DNA of 60,345 nt from Syntrophus sp. PtaU1.Bin005 (lineage in GTDB: Bacteria; Desulfobacterota; Syntrophia; Syntrophales; Syntrophaceae), in contig MVRU01000008.1 of assembly GCA_002067745.1 (NCBI GenBank), forward strand, positions 1-60,345. The letters run 5' to 3'. Under the pieces are notes generated by a model that was not told the origin of the DNA, made no database searches, and was given only the letters and a program-made list of their open reading frames with translations. Of this stretch, positions 1 to 9,369 are shown in pieces. The translations under genes and the position numbers were made by a program. Position 1 is the first letter of the stretch. Each line of letters begins with the position of its first letter.

Positions 1-1251
1 GACATTGACGGCTTCCCGGATGGCCTGCATCTCGCCGCGCATCGCGGTGACCATGGCGGCAAAGGCCCTGCCCATCACGTCTCTGTCCGACGGGGTTTTC
101 ACCGTTACCGTGAGGTTTCCGTTGGCGATCTGCTGGAACAGCTCGGCTTTTTCCTGGAGAGACTGGGTCATCTTCATGAACGACCGCGCCAGCACCCCGA
201 TTTCATCCTGACGGTTCTCGTCCGAAATCTGAACACTGAGATCGCCCTCAGCAATCTGCTCCGCCGCTGAAACGACTTTTTCGAGCGGACGGGTCAAACT
301 CCTCGAAAACAAGTAGAAAAAAGCGGCAGCGATCAGCAGAGAGACGACCCCTACGCCAGCGATCAGGTTGCCGGTAAAGATCGCCGGCTTGAGCAGCTCC
401 GACCGGGATATCGTCGTGAGCGCCGTCCAGCCTGCAACTTTCATGTTTGAAAAGGCAAGTACCTTGTCCATGCCCTCGAATTGATATTCCACCACCCCGG
501 TTTCCTGATTCGCGACCTTTTCCACCATGTGCTCCAAACCTTTGACCTGCTTGTAGTTGAGCTTCAGGATGTTCTCCTTCACGGGGTGCGCCAATATGTA
601 ACCCTCTTTGTCCACCAGCAGGGAATAGCCGGTTTGACCGATTTTTACCCTGTTCACCATATTCATCAGGTGGGTGACATTGATCATGCAGCTCGCCACA
701 CCGATGATTCTTTGATTCTTTCCCGAGAAAATCGGGCAGGCGGCCATGCAGACGAGATTGCCGGTCGCTTTGGATTTGACCACATCGCCGAGGTTGCACT
801 GGCCCTGAAGGGCCTTTCGGTAGTACTCCCGGTCCGAGGCATTGATTCCGACATCCCTTCCCTTGACACCGTCGGCAAAGACAAGCCCGTCCCGCCCGAA
901 AAGGACGATCGTATCATAACGGTCGCCGGCGGCCTCCCGTATCTTGCCGAGTTCGCGCTGAGCGAGGGCGATTTCACTCCCGCTTGCCTCTCTGCCGGCC
1001 TCTGCCACCTTTTCCGCGGCAGCCACAACACTGTTGGAAAGTGAAATCGCCTGGGCAAGGCGCAGTTCCTCCGAAAGTCCAAGGTCGATGGTATCCGACA
1101 ATACCTTGGACACATTCAGCATCTCTTCATGGGCAATAGACGAAATGCTGTCTGTCGCCTTGTAAACCGAGGCAATGCCGATCACGATCAAGGGAATGAC
1201 AACAACCAGAAGGCCACCGGCCAGCAGCTTCGTCCCCAGTTTTCTCTTCAT
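1..1251 (-). CDS. Methyl-accepting chemotaxis protein, 3' part missing
   Basis: This is an inner-membrane chemoreceptor, read from an ATG at 1251 and still open at base 1 after 417 codons, so the signalling domain lies outside the window. Residues about 8-28 form a transmembrane segment. A periplasmic Cache-like sensor region follows (about 35-285, with motifs such as FGRDGLVFADG and YILAHPVKEN). A second membrane segment sits near 290-315. A HAMP domain starts near 318, and a second HAMP-like stretch near 365-417 suggests a poly-HAMP linker. The gene is the last visible member of a CheW-CheR-CheW-MCP unit and starts 31 bases after the preceding CheW. The ligand cannot be told from the sequence. 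Confidence 0.9.
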   Translation of the reverse strand, partial: MKRKLGTKLLAGGLLVVVIPLIVIGIASVYKATDSISSIAHEEMLNVSKVLSDTIDLGLSEELRLAQAISLSNSVVAAAEKVAEAGREASGSEIALAQRELGKIREAAGDRYDTIVLFGRDGLVFADGVKGRDVGINASDREYYRKALQGQCNLGDVVKSKATGNLVCMAACPIFSGKNQRIIGVASCMINVTHLMNMVNRVKIGQTGYSLLVDKEGYILAHPVKENILKLNYKQVKGLEHMVEKVANQETGVVEYQFEGMDKVLAFSNMKVAGWTALTTISRSELLKPAIFTGNLIAGVGVVSLLIAAAFFYLFSRSLTRPLEKVVSAAEQIAEGDLSVQISDENRQDEIGVLARSFMKMTQSLQEKAELFQQIANGNLTVTVKTPSDRDVMGRAFAAMVTAMRGEMQAIREAVNV

Positions 1252-1282
1252 CTTTCGCCTGTACCCCTTTCTTTATATAGCC

Positions 1283-1855
1283 TCATCCCTCGTCATTGAC
1301 CAGGATCCGGTCATCGGAGAGGATTTTTTCCGCCTGCAGCACAATCGTACCCGTATCCGTGACACCGGCCAGATAGTTTTCACGAACGCCGGTCAGGGTC
1401 GGGAGGGATGGCTGCAGGGAATCCTTCGGAATCTCCTGGATGCCCAGAAGGCCGTCGGCAACAATCCCCACCTCCATCGTTCCATGACGGACAACAATCA
1501 GTTTATGGAGGTCCGTCAATCCGCTGTCAGGAAGATCGAAAAATTTTTTAATGTCCATGACGGACAGAATCCGCCCCCGGACATTTGCGATTCCCAGGAT
1601 GAAACCGGGCAACCCGGGCAGATACGTCAAATTCCGAAGCGGCATCGTCTCGGTGACGCACCGGGCTTCGATGGCATACCGCTCCCCTGCCAGCATAAAG
1701 GAAAGGACCTCCAGGCAGGGAACGGATTGAGCCGATGCCTCCGGCTCTTTCGCCAGGCGCAGGGCGCGCTCCTTCAGAATTCTTTTAATGTCTTCCCCGT
1801 CCGTAACCGGTGAAGCGTCCTTGGATTGCCTCGATTCCGCCAAATCGCCCCTCAC
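1283..1855 (-). CDS. cheW: CheW-like chemotaxis coupling protein
   Basis: A 190-residue cytoplasmic CheW-domain protein, expected to couple receptors to a CheA-type kinase. An N-terminal tail of about 45 charged residues precedes the domain, which runs from LSFMLAGERYAIEARCV to the C-terminus and contains the usual GIANVRGRILSVMDI and IVADGLLGIQEI blocks. The start is a GTG at 1855, twelve bases after the CheR stop. It is the second CheW of this operon, downstream of the CheR-TPR gene and upstream of the receptor, as wspD is placed in Wsp-type clusters. Family assignment is firm; its specific partner is inferred from context. Confidence 0.93.
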   Translation of the reverse strand: MRGDLAESRQSKDASPVTDGEDIKRILKERALRLAKEPEASAQSVPCLEVLSFMLAGERYAIEARCVTETMPLRNLTYLPGLPGFILGIANVRGRILSVMDIKKFFDLPDSGLTDLHKLIVVRHGTMEVGIVADGLLGIQEIPKDSLQPSLPTLTGVRENYLAGVTDTGTIVLQAEKILSDDRILVNDEG

Positions 1856-1867
1856 TTAAAGAAAAGA

Positions 1868-3436
1868 TCATCCTCCCGGTGGGAAGAAACTCTGCATCTC
1901 CGCCATCACGATAATGTCTCGTAACCTCCCGGCCGTCACCCCATCGGATTCCGGGATGATATCCTCCGGCTGATAGTTCTGCAGCATCAAAAGGGCATGT
2001 TCAAAATGCTTCGACGAGAGGGTGATCCGCCCTCTTTGCCGGGCAAGGCTGCCCAGGGTAAAATGGGCCAGAACAAAATCCGGCTTCAGATAAAGGGCGC
2101 AACGAAGGGCCTTCTCCGCTTCATCAAAGGCCTTCTGCTCAATGAGAATAACAGCCCGGAGATAGTGACAGCCCGGATCAAGCTTATGAATTGAAAGTGC
2201 TTTTTCACACGCCGTTCGGGCTTCCTGGAGATTCCCCGAATCCGCATAAAGCCTGGCCATCAGTGCATACCCCTGGAAATGTTCCGGATTCTGCTCAAGA
2301 AAGGCCTTCAGGATGTCTTCGCATTCCCGGTGGCTTCCCTCCCGGAAAAGGTGCAGGGCCTTTTCACAGGGGCATTCCTCTGCTTCCTCGGCAGCCGTTT
2401 CCCCGACCGGAAGTTCAGGAGGAAGGGGCGCATTCCGTTCCAAGAGCGGATCCGCACTCCACAATGCAGCGGAAACAGTCGCATCCCCCGGCGGAACGGA
2501 CGGCTCGCTCAAGGAACCGGACGGGCCGTTGGCCGCCATTCCCTCTTCAGGGGCATTCCAGGGGGAATAGAGCGCCAGTTCTCCTCCCCGATTCTCCTCC
2601 TTCTGGTAGAGAATCACCCCGGGAAAGGTGACCGAAACAAATGAAGTCGAGAGCAGATGAAAGCCTTCCGTGACACTGGGAATGGCCCAGCCGCCATCAA
2701 TGAGCGCCCGGTGGAACCGTTGGATGATCCTTTTCGCCAGCGCGGGCTCCATATACATCAGGACATTCCTGCAGAAGATGATGTCCATGGCGTTCGTGTT
2801 GTTGAAGAGCGAAGGATAAGGATCCGAAGCCAGGTTAAGATAATTGAAGGTGACCATCTCCCTGATCTTGTCTGAAATCCGGTAGCTGCCGTCCATCGTC
2901 CTGGTAAAATACTGATCCTTGAGCCATTGGAAACTACCGCGGAACGACCATTCCCGGTAAATTCCCTGGGCGGCTCTTTCCAGGAAACGCGCATTGATAT
3001 CCGTAGCCAGCAGGGTGATCCGCCATTTTTCAATGTCCGGAATAAGGCGTTGCAGCAGGATGGCGAGCGTGTAAGGCTCTTCACCCGTTGCACAGCCGGC
3101 GCTCCAGATCCTCAGATATTTCATGCGCCGGCGGGAAGCGATCAACTCCGGAAGAATATATTTTTCCAACGCCTCCAGGCTGATCATTTCCCGGAAAAAA
3201 TAGGTTTCTCCAATCGTCAGATAGCTGGCCAGCATCTCAACCTGCCGCCGCGTCAGCTTTGTGGAAAGCAGCCAGGAGACGAACGGCTCGATGGAGCCAA
3301 AAGAGAATTCCCCCGCAGCCGACAACAGGCGCCGCTTCAGGTCCGGCAGACGATCCTGCGGAAAGTGCAGCCCCATCTGGAGGGTGATCCACTGGGTCAA
3401 CTGCCGCCATTGTTCATCAGAAATCAACCGGTCCAT
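1868..3436 (-). CDS. CheR-type receptor methyltransferase with C-terminal TPR repeats
   Basis: Predicted S-adenosylmethionine-dependent glutamate methyltransferase acting on chemoreceptors. The N-terminal helical CheR domain is followed by the catalytic domain with ETYFFRE near residue 78, the SAM-binding IWSAGCATGEEPYTLAI near 110-126 and FCRNVLMYM near 222. After a proline-rich linker (about 285-345) come tetratricopeptide repeats from about 350 to 490, giving 522 residues against about 280 for simple CheR. CheR-TPR fusions flanked by two CheW genes are typical of WspC-like alternative chemosensory systems. The gene begins 6 bases after the upstream CheW stop, so the two are surely co-transcribed. 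Confidence 0.93.
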   Translation of the reverse strand: MDRLISDEQWRQLTQWITLQMGLHFPQDRLPDLKRRLLSAAGEFSFGSIEPFVSWLLSTKLTRRQVEMLASYLTIGETYFFREMISLEALEKYILPELIASRRRMKYLRIWSAGCATGEEPYTLAILLQRLIPDIEKWRITLLATDINARFLERAAQGIYREWSFRGSFQWLKDQYFTRTMDGSYRISDKIREMVTFNYLNLASDPYPSLFNNTNAMDIIFCRNVLMYMEPALAKRIIQRFHRALIDGGWAIPSVTEGFHLLSTSFVSVTFPGVILYQKEENRGGELALYSPWNAPEEGMAANGPSGSLSEPSVPPGDATVSAALWSADPLLERNAPLPPELPVGETAAEEAEECPCEKALHLFREGSHRECEDILKAFLEQNPEHFQGYALMARLYADSGNLQEARTACEKALSIHKLDPGCHYLRAVILIEQKAFDEAEKALRCALYLKPDFVLAHFTLGSLARQRGRITLSSKHFEHALLMLQNYQPEDIIPESDGVTAGRLRDIIVMAEMQSFFPPGG

Positions 3437-3442
3437 GCCCCT

Positions 3443-4078
3443 CTATGAGAATTGCAGCAGTTCCAAATCCAGAAGATCATGATCCTTCGGGGAGAGATAG
3501 CTTTCCGGATTCTGAAAGATCAGGAGTTCCTCACCGTTTTTGACAATGCCCTCGACGGACTTCAGCGAACGTGTAATCTCCTCCGCAGCGGTCCACTGCC
3601 CTTCATTGCATTCCTGCAATCCAAGAACGTCATCCACCCAAAGGGCTGCCATCCGTCGCTCAAGCTGCAGAACAATCAGACGATCACTCAATTTCAGGCC
3701 TCGCTCCGGAAGACCGCAGCACAGGCGAAGGGAAACGACCGGGACGATCCCGCCCCGTATGTTGACGACCCCGGCAACAACCGAAGGCGATCCCGGCAGC
3801 GTCGTTATTTCGACCATGGGAACCACCCTCTGCACAAAGGATATGTCGAGGGCATAGTTCCGATTCTCGACGCGAAACACCAGAAGCCGGCAGGGAAAAT
3901 GTTTCAAGCTCTCATTCATAAAAAAGCGGACACTGCGTTTACTATCATGTTTTTCTTGAATATTGAAGCATTCAGATTCCATCCTTAAGAGATTTTTTCC
4001 AGGTTTCGGGATGGGTCTCTGTCCGGGCTGCAAGAACAGCGCTCCGACAGCGCCTCCTGTGCGCCCTGCGGTCTGCAC
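3443..4078 (-). CDS. cheW: CheW-like coupling protein, first gene of the visible chemosensory operon
   Basis: CheW domain running from CRLLVFRVENRNYALDIS to about residue 195, with the hallmark VVAGVVNIRGGIVPVVSLR block and a later WVDDVLGLQE segment. The start is uncertain. GTG at 4078 has a GGAGG eight bases upstream but gives a 50-residue unconserved N-terminus. ATG at 3982 has only AAGG directly in front, and ATG at 3919, immediately before the domain, has no clear ribosome site. It is the promoter-proximal gene, followed closely by CheR-TPR. The function, linking receptors to a histidine kinase, is from the family. Confidence 0.88.
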   Translation of the reverse strand: MQTAGRTGGAVGALFLQPGQRPIPKPGKNLLRMESECFNIQEKHDSKRSVRFFMNESLKHFPCRLLVFRVENRNYALDISFVQRVVPMVEITTLPGSPSVVAGVVNIRGGIVPVVSLRLCCGLPERGLKLSDRLIVLQLERRMAALWVDDVLGLQECNEGQWTAAEEITRSLKSVEGIVKNGEELLIFQNPESYLSPKDHDLLDLELLQFS

Positions 4079-4129
4079 GGGCGCGGCCTCCGAGGTGGAG
4101 CCACCTTCTTTCTCAAAATTTTCAACACC

Positions 4130-4158
4130 TTTATAAACGAGAGAACCGGTTTTGTCAC
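4130..4158 (-). promoter_or_regulatory. Sigma-70-type promoter for the chemosensory operon
   Basis: On the minus strand GTGACA (4153-4158) is followed after exactly 17 bases by TATAAA (4130-4135). Each box matches the consensus at five of six positions. It lies between the radical SAM gene stop (4224) and the first CheW, so transcription would start near 4123. A short perfect stem, AGGTGG/CCACCT (about 4092-4105), would fall in the leader just before the GGAGG that serves the GTG start at 4078. Confidence 0.6.
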
Positions 4159-4223
4159 GAAATCGTTGAAAGAAAAAGGGCAGGCGGGGCGGCGCGGACG
4201 CTCACGGGGATTTTCTGCAGATT

Positions 4224-5915
4224 TCAGGGATATTCCGATAATGCCTTCCGATATTCACGAATCAGAACAGCCTTGTCGATCCCGTGATCGATGAAATCCC
4301 AGGGGAGGAATTCCGAGAGGCCCTTGGGGCGGTAGACATAAAAATCCGGATTGAGAGGAACTTTTTTCAGTGCCTGGGACCAGTTGCCCTCCAGTTGATG
4401 AACCTCTGCGAGGATTTGGCCGACCCGGCGATCCCCCAGGGAGAGCAGCGTCTGAATGTAATTCCATTTGGGGAGATCGTGAAAAACCTGCACGGGCCCC
4501 TCATTGTGAAGGGCCTTTTTGATTCTTCGAAGTTTTTTTTTAACGTCCTTCACCTCCTCCAGGGGATGCCACTGGAAAGGGGTGAAAGGCTTGGGAATGA
4601 ACTGATTGACGCTCAAGGTGATCCGCCTGAAGGGTTTTTTCCCCTTTGAAAGCTGGAGGGCCTGGTGGCGGATTTTCCGCGTAAGACGAATGAGACCTTC
4701 GATGTCCGCCTCGGTTTCCGTCGGCAACCCGACCATGAAGTACAGGCGTATTTGCCGGATACCCTGTTGAACCAGGTGCTCCAGGGCAGAAAAGATATGA
4801 TCCTCGGAAATTCCCTTGTTCAGGACATCCCGCAGGCGCTGTGTTCCCGCCTCCGGTGCCAGCGCCACGGTCTCCACCCCCGCTTCCCGGAGCAGACCGG
4901 CCATTTCCGCAGATACTCGATCCATGCGCAGCGAACTGAGGGCAAAAGTGCCTCCCCCTTCGAGAATACAACGGCACAGATCGGCCAGTTGGGGATGGTC
5001 GGAAACCGCCGTGCCCAGCAGACCGATTCTCTTTCCTTCGGAAATACCCCGAACGAAAGAGGGTTCAAGGGCCTCCTTTCGCCGAAAGCGGACGGGCCGG
5101 TACACGAACCCGGCGGCACAGAAGCGGCATCCCCGTGCACAGCCGCGGCTTACCTCCGCCAGGAAGAGATCGCCGAATTCTGAACCCGGTGTTGAAATGA
5201 CCTGATCGGTTCGAAACGCGGAGAGGTCCTTTTCCCATCGTCTCCGGATTTTCCGGGGCAGTGAGGAATCAACGGGCTGAACATCCTCCAGCGTCCCATC
5301 GGGCCGATAAGAAACGGAATAAAGCTGAGGGACATAAACGCCCGGCACACGCCGCTGTACGTCAAAAAGGAGCTCCCGGCGATCCGGACCCTGAATCAAG
5401 GCTTCCCGGTACAGAGCGGCCAATTCAGGAAGCGCCTCTTCCGCTTCCCCTATGAGGAAAAGATCAATGAACGAACTCAAAGGCTCGGGATTGAGGGTTA
5501 CAGCAATCCCCCCGGCCATGACCAGCGGCTCGAAATCTTTGCGCAGCGAGGCCTGAAGTGAAATTCCAGCCCCCGCGAGCAGGGCGAGCACATGGGGATA
5601 ATCGTTTTCAAAGGGGATGGAAAAGGCGATAATATCAAATTCTTTCAGGGGTTTCTGGGATTCCAGGCTAACCGGACTCTTCCCCCGGGGTGCATCGCCT
5701 TCTCCCGGTGGAGAGAAAAAGACCCTCTCGCAAAGGCAGAAAGGCAGATCGTTCAGAAGGCTGTAGACCGCCTGGTAGCCGAGATTTGCCATTCCGATGC
5801 GGTAAGCATTCGGGTAGGCGAGACAGACCGTCAACTTGTCTCCCCAGGCCTTCCGGCAGTATCCTTTCTCCTGCGCTAAAAGCTGTTGATCCCTCTTGTG
5901 CTGCTTCCAGGACAT
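4224..5915 (-). CDS. Radical SAM protein of uncharacterised family with B12-binding-like N-terminus
   Basis: A 563-residue radical SAM enzyme. Residues about 28-200 look like a degenerate cobalamin-binding-like region ending in VMAGGIAVTLNPEPLSSF and FLIGEAEEALPEL. The iron-sulfur motif follows as C259-x3-C263-x2-C266 (SRGCARGCRFCAAG). The later LAPEAGTQRLRDVLNKG and YFMVGLPTETEADI segments belong to the radical SAM barrel. It recalls the family often found next to or fused with a small DUF2344-type protein, but no such partner is in this window. No clear Shine-Dalgarno precedes the ATG at 5915. It is downstream of ftsZ on the same strand after a 162-base gap, and the substrate is unknown. 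Confidence 0.85.
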   Translation of the reverse strand: MSWKQHKRDQQLLAQEKGYCRKAWGDKLTVCLAYPNAYRIGMANLGYQAVYSLLNDLPFCLCERVFFSPPGEGDAPRGKSPVSLESQKPLKEFDIIAFSIPFENDYPHVLALLAGAGISLQASLRKDFEPLVMAGGIAVTLNPEPLSSFIDLFLIGEAEEALPELAALYREALIQGPDRRELLFDVQRRVPGVYVPQLYSVSYRPDGTLEDVQPVDSSLPRKIRRRWEKDLSAFRTDQVISTPGSEFGDLFLAEVSRGCARGCRFCAAGFVYRPVRFRRKEALEPSFVRGISEGKRIGLLGTAVSDHPQLADLCRCILEGGGTFALSSLRMDRVSAEMAGLLREAGVETVALAPEAGTQRLRDVLNKGISEDHIFSALEHLVQQGIRQIRLYFMVGLPTETEADIEGLIRLTRKIRHQALQLSKGKKPFRRITLSVNQFIPKPFTPFQWHPLEEVKDVKKKLRRIKKALHNEGPVQVFHDLPKWNYIQTLLSLGDRRVGQILAEVHQLEGNWSQALKKVPLNPDFYVYRPKGLSEFLPWDFIDHGIDKAVLIREYRKALSEYP

Positions 5916-6077
5916 GGCAATACCAGATCCGCATGATTCCCGCTGCGGCGATTTCTCCTTCCCGGCATGTGTGCGGTCAATGGCTCTGAATCCCGCAATC
6001 GGCTTCCGGGTAGCCCCCTGTCAAAGCCCTGGCTGCGTCCGGATCGCCTTGCCGGTCTTGTGAGATGCAACCCGGGA

Positions 6078-7232
6078 TCAATCCGCCTGGCGCCGCAGGA
6101 ATGTTGGAATTTCCAGGTCGGGATCCTCCGTATCGTCAATCAGCCCCATCCGGATGACGTTCATATCGCTGTTACCGGAAGCGCTCTTGCGCATGAACGC
6201 CGGGACGGCAATGTCGCGATTGCGGTTCGCTCCCAGGGAAGCCAGATTGGCCAGGCCCTGGCGCTTCTTTCCAACATCCTCGAAGCCGGTGGCGATGACG
6301 GTAATCCGTATCTCATCGCCCATGGATTCATCGACAACCGTACCAAAAATGATATTGGCCTCATCATGCGCCTCCGCCTGAATCAGCGAGGAGGCCTCAT
6401 TGATTTCAAAGAGGGTCATGTCCGGACCGCCGGTAATGTTCAGCAGCACACCCCGCGCCCCCTGGATCGTATTGTCTTCCAGAAGCGGCGACGAAATGGC
6501 CCTCTGCGCGGCTTCCACTGCACGGTTTTCCCCGCTGGCTGAACCGGTGCCCATCAGGGCAAGCCCCATTTCCGACATGACGCTTTTCACATCGGCAAAA
6601 TCCAGGTTGATCAGCCCGGGAATCGTGATCAGGTCGGAAATCCCTTTGACGGCCTGATACAGGATATCATCCGCTTTTTTGAACGTCTCAAGAAGGGAGA
6701 GGTTTCTTCCACCCAGGCTCAGGAGCCGCTGGTTGGGAACCACGATGAGGGTATCGACAATCCTTCTCAAGTCATCAATGCCTTCATCCGCCTGACTGTT
6801 GCGCTTCTTGCCCTCGAACTGAAAGGGCTTCGTCACGACGGCCACCGTCAGGGCCCCCAGCTCCTTGGCAATTTCAGCCACGACGGGAGCTCCCCCTGTC
6901 CCCGTGCCACCGCCCTGGCCGGCGGTTACAAAAACCATGTCCGCCCCTTCCATGTGCTGACGGACCAGGTCCCGAGTCTCCATGGCGGCCCTTTTCCCCA
7001 CATCCGGATTCGAACCGGCCCCAAGACCCCGGGTGACCTCCTCGCCCAGCTGAATTTTCACGGATGCGAGCGATTGCCCAAGGGCCTGCGCATCTGTGTT
7101 GGCTACGATAAAATCAACCCCCTGAAGGTTGGAGCGAATCATGGTATTAATTGCGTTTCCACCACCACCACCGATACCAACGACCTTGATCTTTGCCGAA
7201 CTGAAATTTGATGATTCTGACAATTCAAACAT
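6078..7232 (-). CDS. ftsZ: Cell division GTPase FtsZ
   Basis: Tubulin-like GTPase that polymerises into the cytokinetic ring. The 384-residue protein has the nucleotide-binding [13 protein letters not shown] loop near residue 20, the tubulin signature GGGTGTG at 107-113 and the T7 loop NLDFADV that completes the neighbour's active site. A short linker ends in the conserved C-terminal peptide [13 protein letters not shown], which binds FtsA and other partners. A GGGGGG ribosome site lies 3 bases before the ATG. It is the last gene of the dcw cluster, 9 bases after ftsA. Nothing is unusual in it. Confidence 0.98.
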   Translation of the reverse strand: MFELSESSNFSSAKIKVVGIGGGGGNAINTMIRSNLQGVDFIVANTDAQALGQSLASVKIQLGEEVTRGLGAGSNPDVGKRAAMETRDLVRQHMEGADMVFVTAGQGGGTGTGGAPVVAEIAKELGALTVAVVTKPFQFEGKKRNSQADEGIDDLRRIVDTLIVVPNQRLLSLGGRNLSLLETFKKADDILYQAVKGISDLITIPGLINLDFADVKSVMSEMGLALMGTGSASGENRAVEAAQRAISSPLLEDNTIQGARGVLLNITGGPDMTLFEINEASSLIQAEAHDEANIIFGTVVDESMGDEIRITVIATGFEDVGKKRQGLANLASLGANRNRDIAVPAFMRKSASGNSDMNVIRMGLIDDTEDPDLEIPTFLRRQAD

Positions 7233-7241
7233 GATTCCCCC

Positions 7242-8468
7242 CTAGAAGAATTCTAATAACCATTTTTTGAATCTGGCGAATGCGTCCCCCGCATTCCCTT
7301 TATCGCCTTTCCTCACAACGATCTTGGATAGATTCTTGCTGCCGTACAGGACAAGGCCGACCCCCGTTGCATGCATGGGGCTGTTCACCACATCGGTCAA
7401 CCCCCCGATGCCCTTGGGATACCCTCTCCGGACCGGCATATTGAAAATCTGCTCCGCCAGCTCCGTAATGCCGTCCAGGAGGGATGTCCCACCGGTCAGC
7501 ACGACGCCCGCGGCCAGAACATCTTCATAGCCGGAACGAACGATCTCTTTATATGCCATGGTCAAAATTTCTTCGGCACGCGCTTCAATGATCCGTCCCA
7601 GAATCTGCCGCGATACGGAACGGGGCTCTCTTCCCCCCACGCTGGGAACCTCAATGGTGTCCTCCTTGGAAATCATAGGCGGATAGGCGCAGCCGAAGTC
7701 GATTTTTATCTTTTCCGCCTCATTGAGGGGCGTCCTGAGGCCCGTGGCAATATCGCTGGTCACATAGTTTCCACCGACGGAAATCACCGCCGTGTGGCGG
7801 ATACTCCCCTCACCAAAAACGGCGATGTTCGTCGTGCCCCCTCCGATGTCCAGCAGAGCCACTCCCAGATCCCGCTCATCATCGCTGAGAACGGCCTGGC
7901 TGGCCGCCAGATGCTCGAGGACGATGTCGTTGATGTCCAGGCCGACACGGGTGACGGATTTCTCAATATTCTGTATGGAGGTCCCTGAACCGGTCACCAC
8001 ATGGACCTTGGCCTCCAGCCTGACCCCGGACATGCCCACAGGGTCCCTGATCCCGTCCTGTTCATCCACAACATAGCTCTGGGCAAGGGTATGGAGAATC
8101 TGCCTGTCCAAGGGGATGGCGATCGCCTTGGCCGCTTCGATGGCCCGCTCCAAATCATCGTTTCCGACCTCCCGCCCCTTGACTGCTACAATGCCGAGGC
8201 TGTTTTGCGCCTTGATATGCCCGCCGGCGATTCCCGTGAAAACGGATCCGATTTCACACCCGGACATGCGCTCAGCCTCTTCAACCGCCTTTTTGACAGC
8301 CTCTACCGTGCTGTCGATATTGACCACGACCCCTTTTCTCAATCCGTCCGAGGGATGCGAACCAATGCCGATAATATCAATTCCCGTATCTGTTATTTCT
8401 CCGACAATGGCACAGGTCTTTGTCGTGCCTATATCCAATCCGACGATGACATTTCCCTGCATACCCAT
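7242..8468 (-). CDS. ftsA: Cell division protein FtsA
   Basis: Actin-fold ATPase that tethers FtsZ to the membrane and helps recruit later division proteins. The 408 residues open with GNVIVGLDIGTTKTCAIV (phosphate 1 motif) and contain ALLDIGGGTTNIAVF and a GVVLTGGTSLLDGI adenosine motif. The C-terminal peptide FKKWLLEFF has the form of the amphipathic membrane-targeting helix. Two in-frame ATGs (8468 and 8462) are possible starts. The gene stands between ftsQ and ftsZ, its standard position. Confidence 0.97.
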   Translation of the reverse strand: MGMQGNVIVGLDIGTTKTCAIVGEITDTGIDIIGIGSHPSDGLRKGVVVNIDSTVEAVKKAVEEAERMSGCEIGSVFTGIAGGHIKAQNSLGIVAVKGREVGNDDLERAIEAAKAIAIPLDRQILHTLAQSYVVDEQDGIRDPVGMSGVRLEAKVHVVTGSGTSIQNIEKSVTRVGLDINDIVLEHLAASQAVLSDDERDLGVALLDIGGGTTNIAVFGEGSIRHTAVISVGGNYVTSDIATGLRTPLNEAEKIKIDFGCAYPPMISKEDTIEVPSVGGREPRSVSRQILGRIIEARAEEILTMAYKEIVRSGYEDVLAAGVVLTGGTSLLDGITELAEQIFNMPVRRGYPKGIGGLTDVVNSPMHATGVGLVLYGSKNLSKIVVRKGDKGNAGDAFARFKKWLLEFF

Positions 8469-8523
8469 GTATTCCGTCCACCTTTCTTGATAGATGTGAT
8501 GCCGATCCGATCTTCCGATTGCG

Positions 8524-9369
8524 CTACAGCTTGTATTCCTTCCGCAGATTTGCAGTCCCTGCGGGAGCGGGGATATTTCTCCTGGAAACAGTCACTTTCA
8601 GGGGATTTCTCAAATCGATCCGGAAGAACCCTCCACCAAGGGGACGCCGTTCCAGATCCTCGAGAATCGGAGACAGGCGCTGCAATTTGTCCCCATAGCC
8701 GTCAAACCCGAGGACAAGGCACAGTCCGTTGTCGGTAAAAACCGAAAGCCCCAGAACCTCATTGCCTTGAATCTCCGATATCCGCTCAAGGGTTGGATAC
8801 GATTTGGAAACCGCAAGATCGCCTAACAGGCGCAGTGCGCTCTTCAGCAGCGACTCGTTCAATTTGCCCTGAATGTAAAGACCCGTCAGCACAGGAAGAT
8901 CGATTTCATCGTTCTTTCCCAGCTTCTTGAAGATAACGCCTTCCCGGTCCATCAGATAAAGATTGGCATCCTGTCGAATCACGGCGACGGCGGAACGCTC
9001 AACAATCTGAAGCACGAGGCGGTCCGGCAGCTCTCGGCCGATCGTGGCCGTCTTTATCCAGGGATTCGCTGTGATCCGCCGCAAAATGGCTTCTTCATTC
9101 AACGCCAGCAGACTCTGTGAAGACGTTACCGAACTGAGACGAAGCACTTCCTTTTCCGTGACTTCCCGGCACCCGCGAACGACTGTTTCCCGTATATGGA
9201 AACAGGGTGCGCTGATGGTGAAGTTGTAAACGAAGATCAGCAGAACGCCGATGACCATCACCGCACAGACCAGCAGAATCGACCGGGTCATGTCCAGGAA
9301 GATGGTTCTGCCGCGACGTTTCAACCGATACTTTCTTGCTTCCAGCTTTCTTCTGAAAGCCCTCTTCAT
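8524..9369 (-). CDS. ftsQ: Cell division protein FtsQ (POTRA domain)
   Basis: Bitopic inner-membrane protein of the FtsQBL complex. The 281-residue product has a basic cytoplasmic tail (about 1-28), one transmembrane helix (about 28-50, ILLVCAVMVIGVLLIFVYNF), then a POTRA domain (IRETVVRGCREVTEKEVLRL) and a FtsQ domain with NPWIKTATIGRELPDRLVLQI. The ATG overlaps the murB stop by four bases, indicating translational coupling. No ddl gene separates it from murB, unlike many proteobacterial dcw clusters. Confidence 0.95.
   Translation of the reverse strand: MKRAFRRKLEARKYRLKRRGRTIFLDMTRSILLVCAVMVIGVLLIFVYNFTISAPCFHIRETVVRGCREVTEKEVLRLSSVTSSQSLLALNEEAILRRITANPWIKTATIGRELPDRLVLQIVERSAVAVIRQDANLYLMDREGVIFKKLGKNDEIDLPVLTGLYIQGKLNESLLKSALRLLGDLAVSKSYPTLERISEIQGNEVLGLSVFTDNGLCLVLGFDGYGDKLQRLSPILEDLERRPLGGGFFRIDLRNPLKVTVSRRNIPAPAGTANLRKEYKL

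Noticed and set aside
4092-4105. Hairpin AGGTGG/CCACCT as a terminator of the radical SAM gene
   Set aside because: No T tract follows on the minus strand, the loop is too small, and it falls downstream of the CheW operon promoter, inside its leader.
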